From assembly GCA_023548195.1 (NCBI GenBank), contig JAJHZJ010000699.1:2451175-2515174 (forward strand): 64,000 bases of DNA, read 5' to 3'. Positions 22,462 through 32,915 of the stretch are shown piece by piece. Source of the DNA: Bettongia penicillata ogilbyi. Lineage: Eukaryota; Chordata; Mammalia; Diprotodontia; Potoroidae. The position numbers and the translations under genes are program-made. Numbering within the stretch: the first letter of the stretch is position 1; each line of letters starts with the position of its first letter. Under the pieces are notes generated by a model. The model saw only the letters and a list, made by a program, of their open reading frames with translations. It had not been told where the DNA came from and did not search any database.

Positions 22462-22680
22462 AAATAATAACAATTCATTTGACAGATTTCACTTTAAAGT
22501 TTTCAAAATACTTTACATAAATCATCATCTCATTTGAACCTCAAAATGCTATGAAGCAATTCTTACAGATATTATCAGCATTTTACAGATGGAAGAAAAA
22601 AATCCCAAGACAGAAAAAAGTTAAATGACTTGCCCATGGTCACATAACTGTAATGTGAAAATGGTTCCCCATTTATGTTA
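22462..22680 (-). mobile_element. MIR-like SINE
   Basis: Minus orientation, with AAAATACTTTACATAAATCATCATCTCATTTGAACCTCA (read in parts) and the CATTTTACAGATGGAAG and CTTGCCCATGGTCACATAAC core. It lies in the gap between RTE pieces. Confidence 0.8.
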
Positions 22681-23171
22681 TATGCAAAAATAATGATGCT
22701 GCCTCCATAACTATTTTTTAAAGACGAATTAACCAATGCTAAATGGTTACCAGAGAAGAAGACAAAAGAGCCCAGAAAACCACTTCAGTTAGTCAAGTAG
22801 AGACCAATGCCAAGTGGAGAGAATGACAGCCAAGAGCAACATTTTTTTGAGAGTACAAGCTTATTTGTAAAACATGCCAGCATACGATGAATAGTATCTC
22901 CTCACAGCACAGTGAAAAGTTGTTGAGAAGAAAATGAACCTGCAAGAGAGTTTGGCATGGGATCCAGCTAAGATACATTATTCCAAGAGCATTTATAGCT
23001 GAAACCAAAAGGACAAGTCCACATGACAGCGAATCACTGTTGTTAGTGATCTCTTTTCATTGGCAATCATAGTGAGACTACCTTATTTGGAGTCTACTGG
23101 TTGTGTACCTGATGTGAACTGTCAAAGGCACTTCATGGAAAAGTTGGAAAGAAGAGGTAAATCTGCTAGTA
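22681..23171. other. Unassigned sequence
   Basis: Nothing recognised. It may include diverged RTE sequence, but no motif supports this. Confidence 0.3.
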
Positions 23172-23205
23172 TGTCTGTCTCTGTCTCTGTCTCTCTGTCT
23201 CTCTG

Positions 23206-23246
<41 letters not shown>

Positions 23247-23300
23247 CTCTCTGCATCTCCCTCCCTCCCTCCTTCCTCCTCCTCTCCTCTCCTACCTTTC
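23172..23300 (+). repeat. (TCTG/TCTC)n pyrimidine tract
   Basis: Alternating TCTG and TC units, then CTCC/CCTC runs. It gives rise to Ser/Leu-rich and Arg/Glu-rich false frames. Confidence 0.95.
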
Positions 23301-23334
23301 CAGTCTTACTCCTCTTCAATTGAGTGATACTGAC

Positions 23335-23720
23335 CTCCTGGCTGTTCCACAAATAAAGCATTCCATCTCTTGGTTCAAGGCATTTTTTTCTGGCTGTTTC
23401 CCATGCCCACAATGCTCTCCCTCTTCAACACTATCGTTCAAATTTCCTGGATTCCTTTAAGTCCCAATTAAAATCACATCTTTTGCAAGAATTATTTCCT
23501 CTTAATTCTAGTGCCTTCCCTTTGTTAATTATTTACTATTTACCCTGTATATACCCTGCTTTGTATATATTTGTTTGCATATTATCTACCTCATTAGAGT
23601 GTAAGTTTCTTGAGAGCAGGCACTGTTTTTGCCTTTTTTTCCCTAGTATCCTCAGCACTTAGCACAGTGCTTAGCACATAGTAGCCACTTAATAAATATT
23701 CCTTGCTTGCTTGATATAAA
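23335..23720 (+). mobile_element. L2 LINE 3' end
   Basis: It follows the L2 3' consensus in order: AATGCTCTCCCT, AATTTCCTGGATTCCTTTAAG, AGTGTAAGTTTCTTGAGAGCAGGCAC, TATCCTCAGCACTTAGCACAG and a terminal ACATAGTAGCCACTTAATAAATA (each read in short parts). Complete to the usual 3' end; 5' truncated. Confidence 0.85.
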
Positions 23721-23819
23721 TCAGTGTTGCTGACACCATTTTCATTGCCTCTTTGGGATAATAATGATATTCAATGTCTTTTTGTTACTTAATATTGTGT
23801 CATCATCAGCATAGTTTCA

Positions 23820-24013
23820 AATATGTGTGTCTATGTATATGTGTGTGTATGTGAAAGTTGGCAAGAAGCACATATATAGGGAGAAAGAGAGAGGACACAG
23901 ATAGACACACAGAAACAGAGAAAGGAGGAGAAGGGCAGGGAAGGGAAGGGAGGAGACGGAAGATGAGGGGAGGGGAGGGGAGGAGAGGAGAGGAGGGAAA
24001 GGGAAAGCAAAGA
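23820..24013 (+). repeat. GT-rich then purine-rich tract with G4 motif
   Basis: A short GTGTGTATGT run is followed by about 130 bp of GA/GGGA purines. GGGCAGGGAAGGGAAGGG at 23933-23950 fits the canonical G-quadruplex pattern (four GGG with 1-2 nt loops). Confidence 0.9.
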
Positions 24014-24014
24014 A

Positions 24015-24180
24015 GTTGTAAGGGAACTTAGGGGTCATCTAGAATTTATTACTATTGTAATTATATATTTAATTCCATTAAAGTGGAAACTGAGATTCTA
24101 AGACATTAAGTCATTCTCCAAAGTTCTAAGTGATAAGTACTTTCCCAAGATCTCATAGGTACTAAGTGACTGAGGTGGCA
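24015..24180 (-). mobile_element. MIR-like SINE, degraded
   Basis: GGGGTCATCTAGAATTTATT, AGTGGAAACTGAGATTCTAAG and CAAGATCTCATAGGTACTAAG follow the minus-strand layout of the SINE at 18478, with a short AT-rich insertion in the middle. Confidence 0.65.
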
Positions 24181-24189
24181 CTGATGGTG

Positions 24190-24837
24190 CCTTTGATGAA
24201 AACATAAGAAATGTAGGCTTTCGCAAATTGTTTTCTGTAATAAAATACAATTAATAGTAAGGTGTAAGGAGTACAAAAACCTCTTGCATCTATTATTTAT
24301 TGATTGAAGAAAAAGTGTTTGACTCAGTAGAATACATCTGTGAACAATCAACAAAGGGTCATCCAAAATACATTGCAATTATACAAAACTTGGTGACAGA
24401 TTTTTGCTATAGAGACAACCTTGTTCAATGATTGGCTGAGTATTGACATCAAATGACATGTAATACTAGGAGAAGAGACATACTTATCTAAGATGTTCAT
24501 CAACATTATGTAAAGTGTCCTGGACAGAATCCAAACAAAAGAAGGTTCCTCTATTGATGGCAAGGTTCTTGTCCATTAACTGTACAAATTAAAGTAAACC
24601 CAGAATCCACTATAAAACCATCTAAGCAAAATCCATGGTGATGTGAAAGAAATGAGTTGAACTTTTCATGCTGAAAAAACAAAGCAAGTGAAAAATACAT
24701 GGTGCCCACACTGGAATGCTCAGTTGGATAGCCCATTGAGTTTATCTATCAATATTTATATATCTTGGATTGATACTGCAGATAAAAAGCAAATGGTCCT
24801 GGTATTTAGGAGGAAAAGGAGGAGGAAATAGTCATTT
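24190..24837 (+). pseudogene. RTE-type LINE: reverse transcriptase part
   Basis: Continuation of the copy at 21830. The pieces read, with frameshifts, like VGFRKLFSVI, then IEEKVFDSVEYI (the DYEKAFDSVEW block), SKMFINIM and VLDRIQTKEGSSIDGKVLVH (the block before the catalytic FADD), followed by a KTKQVKNTWC segment and INIYISWIDTADKK near 24745-24785. Many stops; nonfunctional. The order and orientation match one RTE element. Confidence 0.8.
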
Positions 24838-25050
24838 GGTCAGTCAATAAATATTTATTAAATGTGTGGTATATGCCAGGTACTGTGCTCAAGATGTTCT
24901 CAGTCTTATGGGGGAGACAACATGTAAATAACTACATATAGGATAAACTGAAATAACCAACAGATAGAAGGCACTAGAATTAGGGGGATCAGGAAAGAGT
25001 GAATTAAATTCAAACTGGAAAACTGTATACTGCTTTTAATAATCCAAAAC
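24838..25050 (+). mobile_element. Ancient interspersed repeat (unassigned) inside RTE
   Basis: Begins CAATAAATATTTATTAAATG, continues with GCCAGGTACTGTGCTCAAG and TGGGGGAGACAACATGTAAA. The same family recurs at 34232 and 56810 in other segments, and short starts occur at 19690, 36005 and 41560. I know this repeat type from mammalian genomes but cannot name it with confidence. It separates two RTE segments. Confidence 0.6.
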
Positions 25051-25059
25051 TACTCAACA

Positions 25060-25500
25060 CCCCAAAAGCCCATGTCTTTAATACCAACAATCTCCAAATG
25101 ATACGATATGGCTGTAAATCATAGAACTACAGGAATTTCAAAAGATCAAATACCCAAGTAAATTTACAAATAACCAGAAGGGCAATGGGAAGATGAAGGC
25201 AACTGTGAGAGGTCTGAAAGAAGCTGTAACAAGACTGAAACATGTTACCAAACAAAAAGTGGCATAAAACCATAATTGAAGACTTGTGGAAATGAAAAAA
25301 AATGCAAGGGAATGGTTGTGTACTACAGATGAGAAACAATTGTGAGGCAGGAGTGCTATGTGGGTATCCCCTGGATATTAAAAGAACTAGAGGAAGGCCT
25401 CCAGTGCATTGGTTAGATCTCCTGTGGAAGATGTATGGAAAAGCATGAAGAAAATGGTACTGCATGGGAGTGGGGGAGTCTGAAATCTGAATTCATAAAG
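25060..25500 (+). pseudogene. RTE-type LINE: C-terminal part
   Basis: IRYGCKS near 25100 matches the L.YGCE.W motif downstream of RTE reverse transcriptase. Near 25380-25420 the sequence follows the KRPRGRPP..RW pattern (here RTRGRPPVHWL in one frame). Frames are broken. It marks the 3' part of the RTE copy that starts at 21830. Confidence 0.7.
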
Positions 25501-25564
25501 TACTTACACTAATCAAACCATAACTTTGAGTAAACATCTCATCCACATTCTCAGTCTTGAAATT

Positions 25565-25665
25565 GCTGGGTGGTGTGTGGCCTCTAGTGAAAGACCTGAG
25601 TTCAAATCTTGTCTTAGACACTTAGTACAGTACCTGGCATATGGTAGGTGCTATGTAGATGTTTT
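25565..25665 (+). mobile_element. SINE fragment
   Basis: GGTGGTGTGTGGCCTCTAGTGAAAGACCTGAGTTCAAATC (read in parts) is the tRNA-like head of the marsupial SINE. It passes into an L2-type tail, GGCATATGGTAGGTGC. Confidence 0.6.
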
Positions 25666-25717
25666 TTCCACCATACTCCTTCCCTATACTTGATGTTAAT
25701 TCCCTATTTGTAAGAAT

Positions 25718-25719
<2 letters not shown>

Positions 25720-25761
<42 letters not shown>

Positions 25762-25860
25762 TGGCATATAAAAATATATATTATATTGTGTGTATATATA
25801 CAAATACATATACATACATATATACACACATAAATACATACATATACATATATACAGCAA
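25720..25860 (+). repeat. (TA)n and (CATA)n microsatellite
   Basis: A pure TA run at 25720-25758 is followed by TATATACAAATACATA-type repeats to about 25855. Confidence 0.95.
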
Positions 25861-26094
25861 AGAGAAATGTAAAAGTATCTGCTTTCAAGGTGCTCTCCAT
25901 TTAATGTGGACACGTGCACACGTACTTGTAACAATTCTAGTAAGGCCTGGTCAGTGAAGACTATTAGTGGAAAATTATTTGATGGTTCCTGAATGCAATA
26001 CTCATACAGAAATTTGTCTGGATCTGTGATTTCATTGGTATATGGGAGTTTCCAGAGTAACTTGGCTCCGGATGCCAAGGCAGAAAAGCAACTC

Positions 26095-26240
26095 ATCTGC
26101 CTTAAAGGTTGTCTGGGATACTACTAAGAGGTTAATGGACCTGCCTTTGGTCACGCAGACAGTATGTGTCAGAGGCAGGACATTAACCCAGGTCATCCTG
26201 ATTCTGAGTTTCACCTCTACCCACTATATTTCTTATGCAA
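26095..26240 (-). mobile_element. MIR-like SINE, minus
   Basis: GGACCTGCCTTTGGTCACGC, GTCAGAGGCAGGACATTAAC and CCAGGTCATCCTGATTCTG read, reversed, as the head and core of the tRNA-derived SINE. Confidence 0.75.
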
Positions 26241-27044
26241 AGATTATCTTTCCTTTTAAAACTACAGTTCTAGCAGTGCTGTTTCAGTGAACCATTTCTT
26301 ATTAGTTGTCCCTTGGTGAAATTATTACTTTCCCCAAAGGAAAATGCTGCTTTGTGAACATGTAATATATAGAGACTTGGAATAAAGGCATAAAACATCA
26401 GGTCTCACTTCTGAGTGCATGTTTTCTGCTGATATAACTATTTATTTTTACATAAATATTTTGGAGGGTGGTATTTACTTGGGTATTCAGGCATATGGTA
26501 TGTGTAAATTAGAAATGTCCTAAATGTTTTAGTGGGAATGTGTACAGGAAACTGCTTGAAATGTGTACAGGACTGTTGACTTTACAGAAATCTTAAACAG
26601 CTTCTCTCTTCATGTAAGAAGCACATGTACCAGCATTATTTTGATTATAGGATAAAGGCTTTTTTTTTACTGCTACATATTAGAGTACTAGGTTGTGCCA
26701 CTCTATAACCCGTATGCCAATATAGTTTTTTTCAACTTCATTAGAAAGCTAAATTTATGTGTAAGCTTGTTTATTATGAAAGCATTTGAATAAAACTGCT
26801 CTTATGAAAGAAAAAACTCCATTTCTGCATTTCTAAGTTATAACAGTAAATTATGAGCATGTGCAAAACTATGCTCATGTACATACAAAACTTCAAAAAC
26901 AAAACATCTGTAATGGTTGTTTAAGGAAGTCCCAGAATATATACATAAAGAGCTGTATATGTGTTGATTTGTGTGGCTTATATGTTCTTTGATGTCTAAA
27001 GGTCTGTCTGGCTTTGGGGGGTGGGGTTGGGCAGAGGCTATCAA
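26241..27044. other. Unassigned sequence
   Basis: AT-rich, no gene or repeat recognised. Confidence 0.35.
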
Positions 27045-27160
27045 TTTCAAGTGACTTAGCAAGAGTTAAAGAGCTAGTAAGTGTCTGAGGGTGGATTTGA
27101 ACTTATATCCTGCTGACTCCACAGCCAGTGATCTATCCCCTGGGCCACCTAGCTGCCCCA
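27045..27160 (-). mobile_element. tRNA-derived marsupial SINE, head part
   Basis: Reversed, it starts GGGGCAGCTAGGTGGCCCAG and continues GTCAGCAGGATATAAGTTC, ending in the TGACTTGCAAG-type core. This is the WSINE/SINE-1-type head of marsupials, with B-box-like GTTCAAATC. Confidence 0.85.
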
Positions 27161-27807
27161 GTTTTTTTTTTAGCTGGTTTAGCAATTTGGGTGTGTGGGT
27201 TGTGATGCCATACTTTTCAGGTATACTTTGAAGTAATCAGATAAACCCCTGACTCTTCTCCTTATTATTCTTTCTCCAGATTCAATGTGCTTAGTGATTA
27301 TGCTTCAGAATATTTTCAGAAATTATCAAAATTACAGAAACCAACAGCCTCTGAGTTCTCACACTGGAGTAAAATAGTGGAATCTTTTCTCTCATGAGAT
27401 AGTTTCCCTTCTTTTAATCTCAAACAATAAATTTATAGGTTTAGACAAAAATGATCATATGATTTATGAGTAATATGAAATGTGGAAGTATATTAAGAAA
27501 GCCTTTTTAAAAGGAAAATGTTAAGAAATAAATATTTTTCCAGCCTGAACTCTTTTTCAGATATACCTGAATGAAAGAAAGCTTATCAATACTTGATTAA
27601 ACTTCCAGGAAAACAGTGCCCTTCACTAAATCCTTTTTTTCGCTTCAATAGTCCAGTAATTTTTTTTTAAAAGATTAATTTAAAAGATTAAGAAGAACCC
27701 TGAAGTCTGATAAAAAATATTGAAAATGATAACCAGATTTAGAATAGCAATACGTAATCCAGCTCAAATCATAGTCTTTTTCCTAGAGCAAACTGAGTGG
27801 TTCAGGA
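27161..27807. other. Unassigned sequence
   Basis: AT-rich with several A/T homopolymer runs; nothing recognised. Confidence 0.35.
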
Positions 27808-28305
27808 CAATGGCTCTCAGAGAATGATTGGAAACCCCTTTAGGTCCCTGTGACCCTTTCATGGAGTATTTGAAGTTAAAACTTTTTCATACTAATAGTA
27901 AAATGGTTTAATATGGTAAATATCAACAGATATAACCTACATAGGCAATAGCTCTCTGAGATCCCCGATAATTTCTTTTTTCTCTTATTTTATTTTTTCT
28001 CATTACATGTAAAAAATTTTAATATTCACTTAAAAATTCTTTAAGTTTCAAATTCTCTCTTCCCTTCCCTAGCCTCCCCCTCCTTGAGAAGGTAAGCTAT
28101 TTGATACAGAGTTTGTTACATGAAGTTATGCTCACTTTACTTCACATCAGTTCATTTAAGTCTTCCCAGGTTTTTCTAAAAGCATCCTGGTCGTCATTTC
28201 TTATAGCACAATAATATTCTATCACAGTCGTATACCACTCCTCCTAGTTTCCCTAATTGATGGGTAATTCCTTCATTTGCAATTATTTTGCCACTACAAA
28301 AAGAG

Positions 28306-28308
<3 letters not shown>

Positions 28309-28348
<40 letters not shown>
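28309..28348 (+). repeat. (GT)n microsatellite in L1 copy C
   Basis: Twenty GT units lie where related L1s have a short TATAAATATTTTTGTACATA segment. Confidence 0.95.
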
Positions 28349-28350
<2 letters not shown>

Positions 28351-29637
28351 TTGCAGGATCTCTTTGGGATACAGAAATAGTAGTGGTATTGCAGGGTTGA
28401 AGGTATGCACAACTTCATAGCCTTTTGGACATAGATCCAAATTGCTCTCCAGTATGAATGGATCAGTTTACAGCTTCACCAACAATCCATTAGTGTAGCA
28501 ATTTTTCCACATCCCCTAAGCAATTTTTCCACATCCCCTCCAACATTTATCATTTTCCTTTTCTGTCATGTTAGCCAATCTGATAGATATGACGTCGTAC
28601 CTCAGAATTGTTTTAATTGGCATTTCTTTACTCAATAGTGATTTACAACATTTTTCATATGATTATAGATAACTTTAACTTTATCTGGAAAATTTCCTGT
28701 TCATATCCTTTGACCATTTATCAAGTAGGGAAAGATTCATATTTTTATAAAATTGACTCACATCTCCATATATTTGAGAAAAGAGGCCTTTATCAAAGAA
28801 ACTTACTATAAAAGTTTCCTCCCTCCACCACTCCCCCCAGCTCCCTTGCTTTCCTTCTATTCTTAGCTGCATTGGTTTTGTTTATGCAAAACCTTTTTAA
28901 TTTAATGTAATCAAAATTATTCATTTTATATCCCACAATATTTTCTAGTATTCTCTATCTCTTGTTTGGTCTTCCCTTATCTACAGATCTGACAGGTAAA
29001 ATATTCCATGCTCACTTATTTTGCCTATGGTATTATCCTTTATGTTTAAATCATGTACCCATTTTGATCTTATCTTGGTATGCAGTATGAGATGTGGGTT
29101 TCTGTCAAATTGCTTTTCCAGTTTTCTCAACAATTTTGTAAATATTTAGTTTTTATCCCCAAAAGCTTGGATTTTGGAGGTTATTAAACATTACATTGCT
29201 ATGGTCATTTACTACTGTGCAACGTATACCTAATCTATTCCACTAATCCACCACTCTGTTCTTGGGCAGTAACAGATTGTTTCAACGATTACCACTTTGT
29301 AATACAGGTTGACTTTTGGTACTGCTAGGCTACATTCCTTCACATTTAAAAAAATTGATTCCCTTGGTATTCTCAAGCTTTTGTCCTTCTGGATGAATTT
29401 TGTCATGATTTTTTTCTAGTTCTATAAAATAATTTTTGGTAGTTTGATTAGTATGGTACTGAATAAATACATTAATTTAGGTAGAATTGTCATTTTTACT
29501 CTACTGACTCCTCCTACTCATAAGCAATAAATATTTCTCCAGATGTTTAGATCCGACCTTATTTGTGTGAAAAAATGCTTTGTAAATGTGTTCATATACT
29601 TTCTGGGTTTGTCTAGCCAGGTAGACTCCCAAGTAGT

Positions 29638-29847
29638 TTATATTTTCTTAAAATCCTTTTTGAGCTCTTCCATGGCCTGAGCCCATTGGATATCTATTTT
29701 GGATGTTTGGGGTACAGAGGCCTTGGCTTCTATGTCTTTCCCTGATGGTAAGCATTGTTCTTCCTCATCAGAAAGGACAGGAGGAAACATCTGTTCACCA
29801 AGAAAGTAACCTTCTATGGTCTTATTTTTTTTCCCTTTTCTGGGCAT
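29638..29847 (-). pseudogene. HAL1 ORF1 N-terminal fragment
   Basis: Starts MPRKGKKNKTIEGYFLGEQM at 29847, close to the ORF1 start at 5296, and runs to MEELKKDF, then reads through the insertion junction into target DNA and stops (69 codons). Only the basic N-terminus and the start of the coiled coil are present. Confidence 0.9.
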
Positions 29848-30414
29848 TTTCCCAGCCAGTTACTTGACTTCTGAGATTCCTCTCCACCCCCACCTAGATC
29901 CACCCAGCTAGTGCATGGGGTCTGAGATTCAAATGCTGCTCCCCAGCCTCAGGGCTTTCAGCAGCAGGCGTGGCTGCTATTCAATGTGGGCTTAAGTTCT
30001 GATGCTCAGGTGGGGGCAGGGCCACCTCCCAGGTTCAGTTCCCTCAGGGGGCTTATGCGGAGACCTTTAGTAATGGATCTGAGGTCCTGTCTGCTCTGGT
30101 AGCCCCTGGCCACCGCTGCCTCTGCCGCTGTCTCCCAAGGGGGCCTGAGTTATGGAGACACCCTGCTCCTCTCTCGGCCAGCCCAGAAGTCTCTCTCACT
30201 GACCTGTAGCGCCTGTGGGTGGAGGTATGTGATGGACCTTTGGTGGCAGTTTTTCAGGGCTCTCTGGAACGGAAATTTCCTCCACTGCATTGCTGCACAG
30301 CTTCCACTGTTCCAGAATTTGTGGGGAGTTCTTTTTACAGGAAATTTATGGGTTGTCGGTTCAGAGCTAACATATGTGAATCTTTCTACTCTGCCATCTT
30401 GGCTCCTCCCCACC
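29649..30414 (-). mobile_element. 3'-truncated, tailless HAL1 insertion
   Basis: On the minus strand the element starts at its true 5' end (GGGGAGGAGCCAAGATGGCA at about 30395-30411), carries a 5' UTR closely similar to that of the HAL1 at 3815-6004, and enters ORF1. It then stops at GGATTTTA within the coiled-coil coding region, with no CTD, 3' UTR or poly(A). It is bounded by an exact 15-bp duplication, TAGTTTATATTTTCT at 29634-29648 and 30415-30429, so the missing 3' part was never inserted. Other HAL1 copies continue GATTTTGAAAATC here, and the target offers AGAAAAT, so pairing over GAAAAT explains priming inside ORF1. Confidence 0.9.
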
Positions 30415-31573
30415 TAGTTTATATTTTCTGCAGTAATTTTAAGTGGAATTTTTCTTTCTATCTCTTTCAGCTGGACTTTGTTGGTAGTATATAAAAATAC
30501 TGATGTTTTATGTAGATTTAACTTGTATTCTGCAACTTTGCTGAAGTTAATTATTTCAACTAGATTTTAGTTGATTCTATAAATATATCATCATACTATC
30601 TACAGAGTGTTAATTTTTCCACACTTCTTATTTTTATTCCTTTATTTTCTTTTTCTTGTTTTATTGCTGTAGCCAGAATTGCTAATACATTGTTGAATAA
30701 TAGTAAAGATGATGTACATTTTTACTTCACCCTTACTGGGAAGGGTTAAAACCTATCCTTGTTACAGGTAATTCTTGATTTCAGTTTTACATAGATACTA
30801 CTTACTTTCTGAAAGACTCCATTGATTCTTCTGCTTTGTTGTGTTTTTAATAGAAGCAAGTGCTGTATTTTATTAAAATCTTTTTCTGCTTCTATTAATA
30901 TAATCATATGATTTTTGTTGGTTTTGTTATTGATGTAGTCATTTATGTTGATAGTTTTCCAAATACTGAACCAGCCCTGTATTCCTAGCATGAATCCTAT
31001 CTGACCTTAAATGATCTTTGTGATATATTGCTATTATTTCCTTGCCAGCATTTTATTCAATATTTTTTGCACCAATATTCATGAGGAAAATTGGTCTATA
31101 ATTTTCTTTCTCTGTTTTGACTCCTCCTGGTTTAGGTATTAACACCAAATTTGTGTCACAAAAGGAATTTGGTGTGACTCTTTCTTTACCTATTTTCCCC
31201 AAATAGTGTATCTGGTATTGGGATTAATTGTTCTTTAAATGGTTAGTAAAATTCACTTGTGAATCCATCTACTCCTTTTTCTTAGGAAGATCACTTATGG
31301 CTTGTTCAGTTATTCTCCCTAAGACAGGGTTATTTAAATATTTTATTTTCTCTCATTAACCTGGACAACTTATATTTTTGTTAATAGTCACCCATTTTGC
31401 TTAGATTTTTAGATTCATTGGCTATACAACTAGGCAAAATAATTCCTAATAATTATTTTAATTTCATCTTCATTGGTGGTGAATTCACTCTCATCATTTT
31501 TGAGACGAGTAATTTGGTTATGAAGATTTATTTTTAATGAAATTAACCAATGGTTTATCGATTACTTTTAAGC

Positions 31574-31577
<4 letters not shown>

Positions 31578-31622
<45 letters not shown>
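31578..31622 (+). repeat. (TA)n microsatellite in L1 copy C ORF2
   Basis: About 22 TA units replace a short ORF2 segment that is intact in L1 copy B. Confidence 0.95.
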
Positions 31623-31625
<3 letters not shown>

Positions 31626-32915
31626 CAATGGGATTTTCTTACTTTCAGTTTTGTTAATCTCTCCTTGATTTTCAGAATTTCTTATCAGATGTTTAATTGG
31701 TGGGGTTAATTTCTTCTTTTTCTAGTTTTTAAAAATTAAGGCCCAGTTTGTTGATCTATTATTTCTTTATTTATTGATGAAAGAATTTCACAATATAAAA
31801 TTTTCTTTAAGTGCTACTTTGGCTGCATCCCGTAAATTTTGTTAATGTTGTCTCATTTTATCATTCTCTTTAATGAACTTATTAACTGTTACTATGATTT
31901 GTTCTTTGACCCACTTGGTCTTTAGTATTGGATTATTTAGTTTCCAATTATTTTTTATCTGTTTCCATAGACTTTTATTGAATATAATTTTTATTACAGT
32001 ATGGTCTGAAAAGGATGCATTAAAAGTTTCTGCTTTTCTGCATTTGGTTGTAAGGGGTTTTTTTATGCCCTAACACATGATCAATTCTTGTGAAGGTGTC
32101 ATGTACAGCTGAGAGAAAAAAAAATACTCCTTTCTATTCCCATTCAATTTCTCAAGAGTTTCTCATATTTAACTTTTCTAAAATTCCATCATGTCCTTAA
32201 TTTCTTTCTTGTGTGTTTTGGGGGTTAGATTTATCTAGTTCTGATAGGGGAAAATTAAGTTCCCCAACTAGTATAGTTTTACTATTTCCTCCTGTAATTC
32301 ATTCAACTTTTTCTTCAAGAATTTTTATGCTCTGCCATTTGGTGCATATGTCTAGTGTTTCTATTACTTTGTTGCTTGTGATTCATTTTTAGCAAAATGT
32401 AATCTCTCTTCTTTTCTTTTTTAATAAATCAATTTTTTTGTTTTGTCTGAGATCATGATTGCTACCCCTGCTTTTATTTTTTTACACTCCAGCTGAACCA
32501 TAATAAATTCTTCTCCAGGCTCTTATTTTTACTCTGTGTTTGTCTCTCTGTTTCAAGTCTGTTTCTTCTGAATAATAGGTTGTTGGATTCCGGTTTTTAA
32601 TCCATTCTGCTATCCACTTCCATTTTGAGTGAGTTTATCTCATTCACATTCATGGTTATGGTAAGTAAGTGTGTTTCTTTCCATCTTATTTTTCCACTAT
32701 TTATCTTTCTCTTTTTTTACCTTATTCTCCCTCAAAAGTATGTTTTGTTTCTGACCATTGCCTCTCTTAATCTGCCTTCCCATCTATCAGTTCTCCTCCT
32801 TTCCTATCCCTCTCTTTTCTTATTTCCCTGTAGGGTAAAGTAGATTTCTAGCCCCAAGTCAATAATTTCTAAGAGTGGAAAGAGGCTTTAAGACAAAACA
32901 GTCTGAGAATTAATG

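Larger units (their letters stand above)
27977..32861 (-). mobile_element. LINE-1 copy C, 5' truncated, inactive
   Basis: Minus-strand L1 with an A-rich tail at about 27977, a shortened 3' UTR with an internal loss near 28127, and ORF2 from about 28500 to about 32600. It stops near 32861, before ORF1. A 9-bp duplication ATAATTTCT lies at 27968-27976 and 32862-32870. The catalytic FADD box near 30590-30610 is mutated, and only short ORF2 frames remain (one at 30746-30991 holds a decayed copy of the IDAEKAFDK block, reading IEAEKDFNKIQHLLLLKT). It hosts a HAL1 insertion at 29649-30414 and two microsatellites. Confidence 0.88.
27808..32915 (+). mobile_element. hAT (Charlie-like) element split by L1 copy C
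   Basis: The left half, 27808-27976, begins CAATGGCTCTCAGAGAATG and has the AGGTCCCTGTGACCCTTTCA, GTTAAAACTTTTTCATA and TATAACCTACATAGGCAATAG segments of an old mammalian hAT family, ending GAGATCCCCGATAATTTCT. The right half resumes at 32862 with ATAATTTCTAAGAGTGGAAA and ends near 32915. Joining the two around one copy of the target sequence gives the order expected for the family. The L1 insertion is therefore younger than the hAT. Non-coding. Confidence 0.75.

Noticed and set aside
27045..27160. tRNA-like sequences here and in other SINE heads
   Set aside because: They lack intact cloverleaf stems and continue into SINE core sequence, so they are SINEs and not tRNA genes.
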